DNA of 64,000 nucleotides from Amycolatopsis sp. NBC_00345 (GCF_036116635.1 NZ_CP107995.1:2852001-2916000), one strand, 5' to 3'; counted from the first letter of the stretch, positions 24,125 to 33,489 are shown. The notes: generated by a model from the sequence alone, not told the origin. Program-made: numbers and translations.

Positions 24125-25422
24125 CCTCCACCGCGACCCGACCGCTGCGGGGCGAGCGCCGCCTGCACGACGCCTCGTGGGACACCATCCGCGAGCTGTT
24201 CGCCCTCGACCGGGCGGTGACCCACCTCAACACCGGCACCGTCGGCGCCCTGCCGCACGAGGTGCTGGAGGTCAACGACCGGGTGACCCGGGAGTGGACC
24301 GGCGGGCTGATGAACGTCTACCCGCCGGGGATGTACACCGGCCACCGCGAGACCCTGGCCCGCGGCCTTGGCGTCGACCAGGACGAGATCGTCATCTGCC
24401 ACAACGCCACCGAGGGTGTCTCCCGGGTGATCAACGGGCTGGACCTGCGGGCCGGCGACGAGGTGATCGCCACCAGCCACGAGTGCTACTCGGTGCTGTC
24501 CAACTTCAACCTCGTCCGCAACCGGCACGGGATCACCCTGAAGACGATCACGCCGCCGTCCGGGTGGGACGTGCGGGCCGAGGAGATCGTCGAGCTGTTC
24601 GAACGGGCGATCACCCCGCGTACCAAGGTGCTCGCGTTCTCCGGGATCACCCTGTTCACCGGGACGCTGATGCCGATCCGCGCGTTGTGCGAACTGGCGC
24701 AACGGCACGGCCTGACCACGGTGGTCGACGGCGCGCTGCTGCCCGGCATGCTCGACTGCGACTTCCGGGCGTACGGCGCCGACTTCATCTCCTGCTCGGG
24801 GTCGAAGTTCCAGTGCGGTCCACTCGGGACCGGGATCCTGTACGTCCGCAACAAGATCTTCCCCGAGCACAACCCGCTGCCGCTGCCGACGATCTGGCCG
24901 ATCATCTCGACCTGGTACCCGATGGCGGGCGAGCCGCCGCCCCGCACCACCACGTCCGTCGCCAGCTGCAACATCGCCGACTACCTGCAGAGCGCGGGCA
25001 GCGCCAGCATCGCCCGCGGCGCCGCGCTGGCCGCCGCGGCCGAGCTGTGGGACGAGATCGGCCGGGCCCGGATCGAGCGGCGGATCTTCGACCTGGCCGA
25101 GCACGCGCGGGCCGCGCTGGTCGAAGCCTTCGGCCGCGACAACATCCACTCCCCGGGCGCCGACCAGCGGCTGCGGTCGCCGCTGATCGCGTTCCACCCG
25201 TTCCGACGGCCGGAGGACGCCTGGAACGTCAAGAAGTTCATGGCGTTCGTCGACCGGCTCGAGCACGAGCACCGGATCTGGGTCCGGTGGACCGAGTTCG
25301 ACGTTCCCTCCTCGCCCCACCAGCACTACGCGGCCCGGGTCTGCACGCACCTGTTCAACGACCACGGCGAGATCGACCGCGCCGTGGCGATCATGCGCGA
25401 CCTGGGACGGGAGATGTCATGA
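24121..25422 (+). CDS. Class V PLP-dependent enzyme (isopenicillin-N epimerase / EgtE / desulfurase-like)
   Basis: This is a 433-aa fold-type I PLP enzyme. Visible are THLNTGTVGALPHEVLE, VICHNATEGVSRVI, VDGALLPGM (PLP-binding aspartate) and SCSGSKFQCGPLGTGILYVR, where the lysine in GSK is the Schiff-base residue. Relatives include isopenicillin-N epimerase, the C-S lyase EgtE and cysteine desulfurases. No clear desulfurase active-site loop cysteine can be assigned by eye. It could act on an amino acid or cysteine-derived group. GTG 24121 follows AAGGAG and overlaps the upstream stop. Confidence 0.88.
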   Translation: MTSTATRPLRGERRLHDASWDTIRELFALDRAVTHLNTGTVGALPHEVLEVNDRVTREWTGGLMNVYPPGMYTGHRETLARGLGVDQDEIVICHNATEGVSRVINGLDLRAGDEVIATSHECYSVLSNFNLVRNRHGITLKTITPPSGWDVRAEEIVELFERAITPRTKVLAFSGITLFTGTLMPIRALCELAQRHGLTTVVDGALLPGMLDCDFRAYGADFISCSGSKFQCGPLGTGILYVRNKIFPEHNPLPLPTIWPIISTWYPMAGEPPPRTTTSVASCNIADYLQSAGSASIARGAALAAAAELWDEIGRARIERRIFDLAEHARAALVEAFGRDNIHSPGADQRLRSPLIAFHPFRRPEDAWNVKKFMAFVDRLEHEHRIWVRWTEFDVPSSPHQHYAARVCTHLFNDHGEIDRAVAIMRDLGREMS

Positions 25423-26900
25423 CCGCGGACCTGCGACTGCCCGCGCCGCTCGCGCCCGGCGACCTCGATCCGGCCCGGGCCCGGCCGGCGGCGGAGCTGG
25501 TCCACCGGCTGACCACCAGGACGTTGTTCGGCTACCGGGCCGGGCCCGGCCTGCGGGACTGGCAGGCGGTCGAGCCGGTCGGGGATCTGGCCGCGATGGT
25601 GCCGTCCACGTACAACGCGGGTCTCGGCGCGAGCCTGCGGTCCTATGTGGTCCATCTGCGCCAGGGAGTCCGTTGGGACACCACACCTCCACGGCCGGTG
25701 ACCGCGCACGACGTCGTGCGCGGCTTCACCCGCGTGTGCGCTCCGACCGCGCGGCCCGCCGGGATCGAGTCGCTGTTGTCGCTGGTCCGGGGGATGCGGG
25801 CGTACGCGGAGCGCTACGCCGAAGCCGTCGCGGGCCATGAGCACGACGTGGAATGGCACTGGGCCTTCCAAGCGGCGGACTCGATCCCGGGTGTGTTCGC
25901 CCTCGACGCGGAGAGCCTGGTGGTCGAGCTGGAACAGCCGGCCCAGGACGCCGTCGACGTCCTCGCCCTGCCGTGCGTCGCGCCCGCGCCCGTCGAGTAC
26001 GACGACTTCGTGCCCGGCACCGCCGACTTCCTGCGGCACGCCCGCGCGACCGGTCCGTACCGGATCGCCGAGGTGGCCCCGGACGGCGGGATACGCCTGG
26101 AGCCCAACCCCGTCTGGGATCCCGCCACGGATCCCTTGCGCCAGCGCGTTTTCGGCACCGTGACCCTGCGAACCGACGCCCCGGCCCCGGACCTGCGACC
26201 CGAGGCGGACGTCCCCGAGGTCCTGCGCGCCTGTCTGCTGCCCAACGCCGCCCCGGGCCGCCCTCTCGCCGACCCGGCCCGTCGTCGCCTGGTCGCCTCG
26301 GCCGTCGACCCCGAGGTGGTCGCCGCGCACCTGCCCGGTGCCCGCGCCGCGACCCGGGTGATCCCCCCTGGCAACAGCGCCGGTCCCGCCCCGGCCCGCC
26401 CGGGCTTCCGGCCGGCCGACGTGACCGCCGGGGATCTCGTCCTGGTGCACCTGAATGACGCCGTCGTGGCGGAGGCGGTGGCCGGCTGTCTCTCGCGTGC
26501 CGGTTTCCAGGTCACGGTTCGCGAGGTGACCGCGGCGCAGCACGCCGAACTGCTGTACGGCCGCAGCGACCTCGAGCCCGACCTCGTGCTGACGTCCTGG
26601 GCCGCCCGGTGGCGACACCACAACTACCGCGCCTACCTGCAACCGCTGCTCACCCGCAGCGTCGACAGGCCGGTCTTCGACGTGCTGATCGAACAGGCGC
26701 TGCGGGCCGACTCCGATCCGAACGCCACCCGGGCCGCGTGGGCGGCGGTGGAGCGCGAGGCGCTGGAACGGGCGGCGGTGATCCCCCTGCTGCACGGCCC
26801 GCCGTCGGCCGCGCGGGCGCTGCCGGGGATGGGCCCGGTCACGCCCCTGTACTCGCTCGGCCTGGCCGCCGACCCGGCGAACCTGGCGCTCCCGGTGTGA
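25419..26900 (+). CDS. Signal-less ABC substrate-binding-like protein (SBP family 5), copy A
   Basis: This is a 493-aa protein with the family 5 oligopeptide-binding architecture: VVHLRQGVRWDTTPPRPVTAHDVVRGFTRV near the N-terminus, TGPYRIAEV in the middle and repeated Asp/Pro-rich C-terminal blocks. It begins MTADLRLPAPL with no signal peptide or lipobox, so it should stay in the cytoplasm. No permease or ATPase of an import system is nearby. The start overlaps the preceding PLP gene (ATGA). It is therefore more likely an intracellular binding or catalytic protein than a transporter part. A diverged partner lies head-on at 26921. Confidence 0.82.
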   Translation: MTADLRLPAPLAPGDLDPARARPAAELVHRLTTRTLFGYRAGPGLRDWQAVEPVGDLAAMVPSTYNAGLGASLRSYVVHLRQGVRWDTTPPRPVTAHDVVRGFTRVCAPTARPAGIESLLSLVRGMRAYAERYAEAVAGHEHDVEWHWAFQAADSIPGVFALDAESLVVELEQPAQDAVDVLALPCVAPAPVEYDDFVPGTADFLRHARATGPYRIAEVAPDGGIRLEPNPVWDPATDPLRQRVFGTVTLRTDAPAPDLRPEADVPEVLRACLLPNAAPGRPLADPARRRLVASAVDPEVVAAHLPGARAATRVIPPGNSAGPAPARPGFRPADVTAGDLVLVHLNDAVVAEAVAGCLSRAGFQVTVREVTAAQHAELLYGRSDLEPDLVLTSWAARWRHHNYRAYLQPLLTRSVDRPVFDVLIEQALRADSDPNATRAAWAAVEREALERAAVIPLLHGPPSAARALPGMGPVTPLYSLGLAADPANLALPV

Positions 26901-26920
26901 CCGGGTGACTGGGTGACCGC

Positions 26921-28597
26921 TCAGCCGGCCAGCCACAGGTTGGCCGCGTCGTACCACCGGTCGACGTGCGGCATCGGGATGGCGTTGCGCACGCGTGGGC
27001 TCGTGACGTGCAGGATCGTGGGCTCGCAGACCAGCAGCGGCACCACCACGGCCGCGTCGCACACGGTCCGGTCGACGGCGTGCCACAGCTCGCCCGACCG
27101 GGCCGGGTCCGGCTCCGAGAGGGCCTCGGCGATCATCTTGTCCACGGCGGGATCGCTGTACCCGCCGTAATTGCAGCTGCCGGCCCCGGACGGGGACTCG
27201 AACAGCGGCTGCACACACGTGCGGCCGTTGTTGCCGAACCAGTCAGGGGTCCAGGACGGGGCCGTGACGTCCCAGTCGCCGGCGAGGGACCGGGCCGGGT
27301 CCTGGAGGATCCGGTAGTACTCGTCGGCGTGCTCGATCCGGATCATCTCGACCTCCGCACCGGCCGCGCGGAGGTCGCCGGCGTAGCTGTGCGCGAGGTC
27401 GTCGTGCGGTGTTTCCATCCGGTAGAGCACCCGCAGCCGTATCCCGTTGTGGCCCAAGGCTTTCAGCAGCGCCCGGGCCCGATCCGGGTCACCTTGGCCG
27501 GCCGTGGCGCGTGCGGGCCGGTGGCCGACGTTGCCGGGCGGGATGACGCCGTACGCGGTCTCGGTGACCGTGCCGAGGTCCATCCGATCCAGCACGCCGA
27601 CCAGCGCGGACCGGTCGACGGCGACGGCGAGGGCTCGCCGGACCGCCGGGTCCCGCAGCTCCGGCCGGGGTCCGCGCAGGTTGAACACGAGGTACGGGTT
27701 GAGCGCGTACCCCACGTGCCGGTCGATGTCCGGGGACACGCGGTCGTGGCTGATCACGGGCGCGCCCCAGGACAGGTCCGCCCGGCCGCTCTCCACCTCG
27801 GCGCGCACGACGTCGTCACCGACCCGGGCCATCCGCACCTCGATCCCGTCGATCCAGGCCGCGCGCAGCGGGTCGGCCGCCGGGTTCCACGCGGGATGGC
27901 GCCGCATCGCCAGGTGTTCGCCGTGCCGGTACCCGGTCAGCCGGTAGGGGCCGCAGGAGCGGACCACGTCGGCGAACCCGGGCCCGCCGGGGACAACGGC
28001 GTCGTACTCGACGGGCGCGGGTGACGCGTAGAGCGTGGCGAGGATGTTGACGATGTCGTTCGCGGGCCGGACCAGCTCGATCTCCAGCCGCCGCTCGTCG
28101 AGCACCCGCAGCCCGCTGACCTCGTGGCTGTTCTGGTAGGCGGCGGCGGTCGACGGGGTGGCGCCATCCCGCTCGATCGCGGCCCGGTAGCCGTCGGCGA
28201 ACTCGGCCATCCCCCGCACGGTGCTGGTGAAGTAGCCCAGCGCGCCGGTTCCCGTCACCGGGCAGGCCAGCCGCTTCAAGCCGCGGACCACGTCGGCGGC
28301 GGTGACCTCACGCGGCGGGTCGGTGTCCCAGTACACCCCGGGCCGCAGCTCGACGCGGCGCACCAGCCCCGGTCCCGGCACGGCCACCGCCAGGTCCGGC
28401 ACGGGCGTGAGGGCGTCGTCGCCGGCGGTGGTCGGATAGGTGAACAGCTGCCGGGTGAACAGTCTCAGGATCTGGTGGGAGAACGCGTAACTGGCGCACG
28501 CCGGGTCGATGTGGTCCATCCCGCCGGGCCCGAAGTACCGCAGTACCCCGCCCCGGCGGGGCACACCCGCGTCGGGCAAAACCAGCCCGTCGATCAT
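26921..28597 (-). CDS. Signal-less ABC substrate-binding-like protein (SBP family 5), copy B
   Basis: This is a 558-aa SBP-5 protein closer to canonical peptide-binding proteins: GGVLRYFGPGGMDHIDPACASYAFSHQILRLFTRQLFTYP, VELRPGVYWDTDPPREVTAADVVRGLKRL, CGPYRLTGYRHGEHLAMRRHP, and the end DRWYDAANLWLAG. It starts MIDGLVLP, with no signal peptide, and overlaps the stop of the SDR gene (ATGA). It is convergent with copy A. Its placement inside a nucleotide-sugar operon argues against simple peptide uptake. Confidence 0.86.
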   Translation of the reverse strand: MIDGLVLPDAGVPRRGGVLRYFGPGGMDHIDPACASYAFSHQILRLFTRQLFTYPTTAGDDALTPVPDLAVAVPGPGLVRRVELRPGVYWDTDPPREVTAADVVRGLKRLACPVTGTGALGYFTSTVRGMAEFADGYRAAIERDGATPSTAAAYQNSHEVSGLRVLDERRLEIELVRPANDIVNILATLYASPAPVEYDAVVPGGPGFADVVRSCGPYRLTGYRHGEHLAMRRHPAWNPAADPLRAAWIDGIEVRMARVGDDVVRAEVESGRADLSWGAPVISHDRVSPDIDRHVGYALNPYLVFNLRGPRPELRDPAVRRALAVAVDRSALVGVLDRMDLGTVTETAYGVIPPGNVGHRPARATAGQGDPDRARALLKALGHNGIRLRVLYRMETPHDDLAHSYAGDLRAAGAEVEMIRIEHADEYYRILQDPARSLAGDWDVTAPSWTPDWFGNNGRTCVQPLFESPSGAGSCNYGGYSDPAVDKMIAEALSEPDPARSGELWHAVDRTVCDAAVVVPLLVCEPTILHVTSPRVRNAIPMPHVDRWYDAANLWLAG

Positions 28598-29631
28598 CGG
28601 GCGGCTCCGCGCTCGTTCCGCTCACCCGCGCTCTGGCCGGTCCACCAGTCGTTGGCACGCGCCCACGCGACCGTCTCCGCCAGGCCCTGCTCGACCGTCG
28701 TGGTCGCCCGCCACCCGAGCAGCCCGGCGATCCGGGACGTGTCCGGGACCCGGCGCGGGATGTCCTCGTACACGGCCCCGAACGCCGCGCCGGTGTTCAC
28801 CCGCACAGGCTCCACAGTGGACCCGACGGCGGCCGCGACCGCGCGGACGATCTCCGCGACGGTGGTTTCCCGTTCACTGCCGACGTTGAGGACCATCCCC
28901 TCCGTCTCCGGTGACGCCGCGACGGCGAGAGTGGCGGCGATGGTGTCGCGGACGTAGGTGAAACAACGCGTCTGTTCACCGCCGTCGTAGAGCAGCGGGG
29001 CGTCACCGCGAAGCAGTCGGTGCACGGTGTTGCTCACGACGTAGGCGGGCCGTTGCCGCGGGCCGTAGACGTTGAAGTAACGCAACGCGGTGACGCGCGT
29101 GCCGTAGCGACGGGCGTGGGCGAACGTCATGTGCTCGGCCGTGGCCTTGCTGGTGGAGTACGACCACCGGTCGGCCGTGGTCGGGCCCAGGACCCGGTCG
29201 GAGTCCTCGGCCCACGGGACGTTCGGGTTGCGGCCGTAGACCTCGCTCGTGCTGGCCAGGACCAGCCGCGCGCCCGCGTCCCGCGTGGCGTCCAGGACAG
29301 CGCGCGTGCCCATGACCGCGATGTCGATGACGTCAAGCGGGTCGTACAGGTACTGGTCGACCCCGACCAGCGACGAGAGGTGCACGATCAGGCTGGTGTC
29401 GGCGGTGATCTCACGGCGGACGAGGCCGGCGTCGCGCACGTCGGCGCGCACATGGCGGACGGCGCCGGCCGGGACGGCGAGGTCCGGGGGCGGGTCGGCC
29501 GGGTCCAGGACGGTGATCCGCCACCCGGCCGCGGCGAGCGCTTCGACCAGGTGGCTGCCGATGAAGCCGTGCCCGCCGGTCACCAGGACGTGGCGGCCGC
29601 GTCGGCCGAGCGGAATGGGTGTCTGGGTCAT
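28594..29631 (-). CDS. UDP-glucuronate decarboxylase-like SDR
   Basis: This is a 345-aa extended short-chain dehydrogenase. It has NAD motif GGHGFIGSHL near the N-terminus, STSEVYG, and the catalytic tyrosine and lysine in WSYSTSKATAEH. The block DRVLGPTTADRWSYSTSK is typical of the UXS/ArnA decarboxylase branch. Encoded directly after a UDP-sugar dehydrogenase (1-base gap), it probably converts UDP-glucuronate to a UDP-pentose or 4-ketopentose for the DegT enzyme. A plain 4-epimerase is the alternative. Confidence 0.82.
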   Translation of the reverse strand: MTQTPIPLGRRGRHVLVTGGHGFIGSHLVEALAAAGWRITVLDPADPPPDLAVPAGAVRHVRADVRDAGLVRREITADTSLIVHLSSLVGVDQYLYDPLDVIDIAVMGTRAVLDATRDAGARLVLASTSEVYGRNPNVPWAEDSDRVLGPTTADRWSYSTSKATAEHMTFAHARRYGTRVTALRYFNVYGPRQRPAYVVSNTVHRLLRGDAPLLYDGGEQTRCFTYVRDTIAATLAVAASPETEGMVLNVGSERETTVAEIVRAVAAAVGSTVEPVRVNTGAAFGAVYEDIPRRVPDTSRIAGLLGWRATTTVEQGLAETVAWARANDWWTGQSAGERNERGAAR

Positions 29632-29632
29632 G

Positions 29633-30985
29633 TCACCGGCCGATCCCTCGGTAGCGCAGGTCATGGTCGTGCAGTGCGGTGATCTCGTCGCGGGTGTAGT
29701 AGCGGCGGCCGTCGAAGACGAGGCAGCCCGCCCGGGTGGCGGCGCGCAGGTCGCCAGGGGTGAGTTCGCGGTACTCCCGGTGCGCGGCGAGGACCGCGAC
29801 CGCGTCGGCCCCGGCCAGCGCCGCGCCGATCGACGGCTCCGGGTCCTGCCCGAACCGGGCGCGGACCTGGTCGGGCTCGGCCAGCCCGTCGTGCAGCCGG
29901 ACGGTGCAGCCGGCCCGGCGCAGTCCCTCCACGAACGGGACGACCGGGGTCTCGCGCAGGTCGCCGACGTCGTTCTTGAACGCCAGCCCCAGCACGGCGA
30001 CCGTCGCGCCGGCGGGGTCCGTGCCGAGCTTGCGCAGCTCGTCGGTCAGGCTGCGGGCCGCGTGGCCGGGCATGGCGTCGTTGACGGCCCGCCCGGTCGT
30101 GATCGTGCGCAGCTCCACCCCGCGGTCGGCCGCCGCCCGCGCCGCCATCACGGGGTCCTTGGTCAGGCACGAGCCGCCCACGCCGACGCTGGGCAGCAGC
30201 ACGTTCAGCCGGCCCGCGCCCTTGGGCAGCGTGTTGGCCGCGGTCACCACGTCCAGCACGTCGATGCCGAACGCGTCGCAGAACAGCGCCAGTTCGTTGG
30301 CCATCGCGATGTTGTGGTCGATCCACCAGTTGCTCGCGAGCTTGACCGCCTCGGCCACGTCGGCATCGGCCACCGGGTGGACCGGGACCCCGAGGTGACG
30401 CTCCCACAGCGCGGCCGCCGCGGCGGCGGACTCCGCGTCGATCCCGCCGACGATGACGGCGAGCTCCCGCAGCTGCTCGAGCGCCTGCCCCTCGGCGAGC
30501 CGCTCCGGGCAGTGCGCGAGGCCGAGGTCGATGCCAGGCCGCAACCCGTGGCCCGCCAGCAAGGGCGCGACCACGGTACGGGTGGTTCCGGGCGACACCG
30601 TGGACTTGACCACGACGAGCTGGCCCGGGCGCAGCCGGGGGGCGAGGTCGCGGCAGGCCGCCTCCAGCTGGGACGAGTCGAGGCGGCCGTCGGCGTCGAC
30701 CGGCGTGCCCGGGGCGAGCAGGACGACGTCGACGGCCGCGGCCGCGGACAGGTCCGCCGACACGGTCAGGCACCCGCTCGCCAGCCCTTCGCGCAGCAGC
30801 TGCTCCAGCCCGGGTTCGGCGATCGTGCACCGGCCGGCCCGCAGCCGTTCGACGTGATCGCGATCGACGTCGTACGCCACGACTTTCAAGCCGCGCCGCG
30901 CGAACACCGCGGCCAGGCACAGCCCGACGTAGCCCGCGCCGACAACAAGCACGGACGGGTCGCGGTCATCGGGAAGGAAGCGCAT
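29633..30985 (-). CDS. UDP-sugar 6-dehydrogenase (UDP-glucose/UDP-ManNAc dehydrogenase family)
   Basis: This is a 450-aa protein with the three-domain layout of nucleotide-sugar dehydrogenases: VLVVGAGYVGLCLAAVFARRG, the central helix containing KLASNWWIDHNIAMANEL, the catalytic cysteine in VGVGGSCLTKDP and the C-terminal NDP-binding domain (VAVLGLAFKNDVGDLRETP). The reaction is a two-step NAD oxidation of the 6-hydroxyl to a carboxylate. Context with a decarboxylase and an aminotransferase points to UDP-glucose as substrate. Confidence 0.9.
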   Translation of the reverse strand: MRFLPDDRDPSVLVVGAGYVGLCLAAVFARRGLKVVAYDVDRDHVERLRAGRCTIAEPGLEQLLREGLASGCLTVSADLSAAAAVDVVLLAPGTPVDADGRLDSSQLEAACRDLAPRLRPGQLVVVKSTVSPGTTRTVVAPLLAGHGLRPGIDLGLAHCPERLAEGQALEQLRELAVIVGGIDAESAAAAAALWERHLGVPVHPVADADVAEAVKLASNWWIDHNIAMANELALFCDAFGIDVLDVVTAANTLPKGAGRLNVLLPSVGVGGSCLTKDPVMAARAAADRGVELRTITTGRAVNDAMPGHAARSLTDELRKLGTDPAGATVAVLGLAFKNDVGDLRETPVVPFVEGLRRAGCTVRLHDGLAEPDQVRARFGQDPEPSIGAALAGADAVAVLAAHREYRELTPGDLRAATRAGCLVFDGRRYYTRDEITALHDHDLRYRGIGR

Positions 30986-31021
30986 GGGGTCGTCCTCCGA
31001 TCGTGGATGGACGGTGCGTGG

Positions 31022-32155
31022 TCACCATCCGGCGCGGACGGTGTCGACGATGTGCCCGCGCTGCTCGTCGGTCAGCCACCAGCCGACGGGCAGGTAGCAG
31101 ACGCGCTCGGCCACGGAATCCAGACCGGGCAAGGGTTCGCGGGCGGCCGCGACGGCGGTGTGCTCGTCGTTGCGCCGCGCGACGATCGTCGTCATGATCC
31201 CGGCCTCGGCGAGCCGGCGCATGAACCCCGGCCGGTCGTCGACCTTCACCGGGTACGCCCAGAAACTGGGCTCCCGGTCGTCGGGGCGGTCGGTGTGCTC
31301 CAGGCCGGGCACGCCCTGGAGTTCCTTGTCGAAGCGGTCGGCGTTGGCGCGCTGGCGGACCAGCAACTCCCCGGCCAGGTCCAGGTTGGCCAGGCCGATC
31401 TCGGCGTTGACCTCGTTCATCGGGAACCGGTAGCCCCACTCGGCGACGTCGTACGCGCCCACGGTCCGGTCGTCGTGGCGGTCGATGCCGAACCAGCGGG
31501 TCCGCAGCGCCCGCCGGTGCGACTCGTCGTCCGGGAAGACCATCAGGCCGCCACCACCGGTGGTCAGCAGCTTGATCGTCTGGAAGCTGTAGACGGCGGT
31601 GTTGCCGTGGTTGCCCAGCGGACGGCCGTGGCAGGTCGCCCCCCACGCCTGGGCGCAGTCCTCCACGACCGGCGGCCGGAAGCCGAGGCGGCGCTCGGCC
31701 CGGTCGAGCACCTGGTCGAGCCGGTGCAGGTCAAGGGGAAAACCGAGCCAGTGCACCACGACGATCGCGCGGGTGCGGGGCGAGATCCGCCGTTCCAGGT
31801 CGTCGAGGTCGATGTTCAGCGTCGCCGGGTCGGTGTCGACCCAGCGGATCCGCAGGCCGTTGCCCAGGATCGGCCAGTTGGACCCCTCGAAGGTGAGCGG
31901 GGTGGTGAGCACCTCGTCGCGTTCGGGGGCGGGGTCGGGCCGGTACGGGTCGCGTCCCGCCAGCAGGTGCAGGGCGAGGTGCATACCGGAGGTCGCGCAG
32001 TTGACGGTGGCGACCCGAGGGTTGCCGATCCGGCGCCCGAGTTCGGCTTCGAACGCGTCCGCGCGGGGCCCGTGTTCCAGCCGGCCGCTGCGCAGGACCT
32101 CGGCCACGCGTTCCGGGACGTCGGGCGCCATCGCCACCTTGAACACCGGGATCAT
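31022..32155 (-). CDS. DegT/DnrJ/EryC1/StrS sugar aminotransferase
   Basis: This is a 377-aa PLP enzyme. Family motifs are ATVNCATSGMHLAL, VEDCAQAWGATCHG and SFQTIKLLTTGGGG with the PLP-binding lysine. Such enzymes aminate keto sugars using glutamate or glutamine. ATG 32155 follows GGGGAAGG at 5 bases. With the dehydrogenase and decarboxylase downstream it completes an aminopentose route like the calicheamicin one. The upstream GT gene ends 47 bases before it. Confidence 0.93.
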   Translation of the reverse strand: MIPVFKVAMAPDVPERVAEVLRSGRLEHGPRADAFEAELGRRIGNPRVATVNCATSGMHLALHLLAGRDPYRPDPAPERDEVLTTPLTFEGSNWPILGNGLRIRWVDTDPATLNIDLDDLERRISPRTRAIVVVHWLGFPLDLHRLDQVLDRAERRLGFRPPVVEDCAQAWGATCHGRPLGNHGNTAVYSFQTIKLLTTGGGGLMVFPDDESHRRALRTRWFGIDRHDDRTVGAYDVAEWGYRFPMNEVNAEIGLANLDLAGELLVRQRANADRFDKELQGVPGLEHTDRPDDREPSFWAYPVKVDDRPGFMRRLAEAGIMTTIVARRNDEHTAVAAAREPLPGLDSVAERVCYLPVGWWLTDEQRGHIVDTVRAGW

Positions 32156-32202
32156 CAAAACCTTCCCCTTGGTCGCGTTTCGCGGACTGGTCTCATGGGT
32201 CC

Positions 32203-33345
32203 CTAGAGCTGGGCGACGATCCGCCGCACCGTCTCCGCCGGGGACGGCAGTGCCTGGATCTCGTCCCGCACCACGGACATCCGCTGCCGCAGCCCCTCGT
32301 CCTGGATCAGCCGGGTCAGCAGCTGGGGGCTGACCTCGTCGGCCGTGCTCACCAGGCCGGTGCCGAGCTTGCGGACGGCGTCGCGCCCGGAGTGCTGGAA
32401 CATGTCCCTGGCGTCCGGCGCGAGCAGTTGCGGCGTACACGACTCGGTCGCGGTCATGATCATCCCGCCGCTGCCGTGGTGCACCACCGCGGTGCACTGG
32501 CGCAGCAGCCGATGCAGCGCCGTCCACTCGACCGCGCGCACGTTGGCCGGCAACGGCCGCAGCGGGGCGACGTCGAGATCACCGAGGGCCAGCACGAACT
32601 CGGCGTCCACGTCGGCGGCCGCGGCCACAATGGACTCCACGGCCCCGAGCCCGAACGCCTGCAGTTCGATGGTGCCCATCGACACCGCGACCCGGGGCCG
32701 GCCCCCACGCCGCGGGCTGGGCCAGCGGTCGCCGTGCACCTCTCCCCCGCCGTAGGGGACCCACCGCATGAACCAGCCCTCCGGCGCCCGGTCGAGGATC
32801 ATGCTCGGCGGGAACGACTCGATGATCACCTCCGGTTTCGGCAACGGCCGGGCGAGCTCGTACTTGTCGAAGAAGTCGCCGAGGAAGGCGGCGACGGCGT
32901 CGTGCATGCCGCCGGTCGCGAACGCGCCGTGGTTGCGTTGCACCGCAGGCACTCCGGCCCGCGCGGCCGCGAACAGGCCCGCCGTCGCCCCCTGCTCGTA
33001 GACCACCAGATCGGGTCCGAAATCGTCGGTGAGGGTGATCAGGCCGTCGATCAGCGGCCGGTTCACCGCCGCGATCTGGACTCCCCAGTCGGCCAGGTCG
33101 ACGGCCGGGCGGGTGGCCACGGTCGTGATGAAGTCCGGACGATCCTTGGCCACCTGTTCGAAGGCCGCGACGGAGCTGAAGCGCGGCGCGATGTCCACCA
33201 CTTCGAGGCCGGACCGGGCCGCGCGTTCGGCGTGCTCGGCCGTGGCGATGACCACGTCGTGGCCGTCCGCGCGGAACGCCCACGCCAGCGGGACCAACGG
33301 GAACAGATGACCGAGGCCGGGCGACGAGACGAACAGGACCTTCAT
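32203..33345 (-). CDS. GT1-family glycosyltransferase (GT-B), copy 1
   Basis: This is a 380-aa antibiotic-type glycosyltransferase. The N-terminus (VLFVSSPGLGHLFPLVPLAWAFRADGHDV) carries the catalytic-histidine region. The C-terminal nucleotide-sugar site has VHHGSGGMIMTATE with the expected histidine and glycines. It probably transfers one of the cluster's UDP- or dTDP-sugars. It is first in the operon of aminopentose genes, so it may add that sugar. Confidence 0.92.
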   Translation of the reverse strand: MKVLFVSSPGLGHLFPLVPLAWAFRADGHDVVIATAEHAERAARSGLEVVDIAPRFSSVAAFEQVAKDRPDFITTVATRPAVDLADWGVQIAAVNRPLIDGLITLTDDFGPDLVVYEQGATAGLFAAARAGVPAVQRNHGAFATGGMHDAVAAFLGDFFDKYELARPLPKPEVIIESFPPSMILDRAPEGWFMRWVPYGGGEVHGDRWPSPRRGGRPRVAVSMGTIELQAFGLGAVESIVAAAADVDAEFVLALGDLDVAPLRPLPANVRAVEWTALHRLLRQCTAVVHHGSGGMIMTATESCTPQLLAPDARDMFQHSGRDAVRKLGTGLVSTADEVSPQLLTRLIQDEGLRQRMSVVRDEIQALPSPAETVRRIVAQL

Positions 33346-33489
33346 CGGCTTGCTCCCAACGTGGGCCCTGAGCGCCCGATCAAAGACTATATAAGTCGAT
33401 AGTCGCAGCGACGGCCGTCCTGGTCAACCTTGCCATCTCCGGCCAAATCACTATACAGTTCTTAATGCTTATTATGGATAGGGGCGGCG
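33346..33489. promoter_or_regulatory. Divergent promoter region, GT1 operon / FGE-B operon
   Basis: 144 bases. CACTAT-N6-CTTAA lies at 33449-33465; on the minus strand it gives TATAGT. The plus strand has TTGCCA (33430-33435), then TACAGT 18 bases later (33454-33459), a candidate promoter for the gene at 33490. A palindrome GACTAT-N8-ATAGTC lies at about 33386-33405, 41 bases or more upstream of the GT start. Two regulatory sites therefore seem likely. Confidence 0.5.

Noticed and set aside
24177..26900. A 907-codon frame suggesting one fused protein
   Set aside because: Only the part from ATG 25419 encodes a recognisable SBP-5 protein; upstream it is out of frame with the PLP gene. No fusion exists.
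29249..32206. 985-codon plus-strand frame
   Set aside because: It lies opposite three recognised sugar genes and shows only low-complexity R/V/A-rich sequence.
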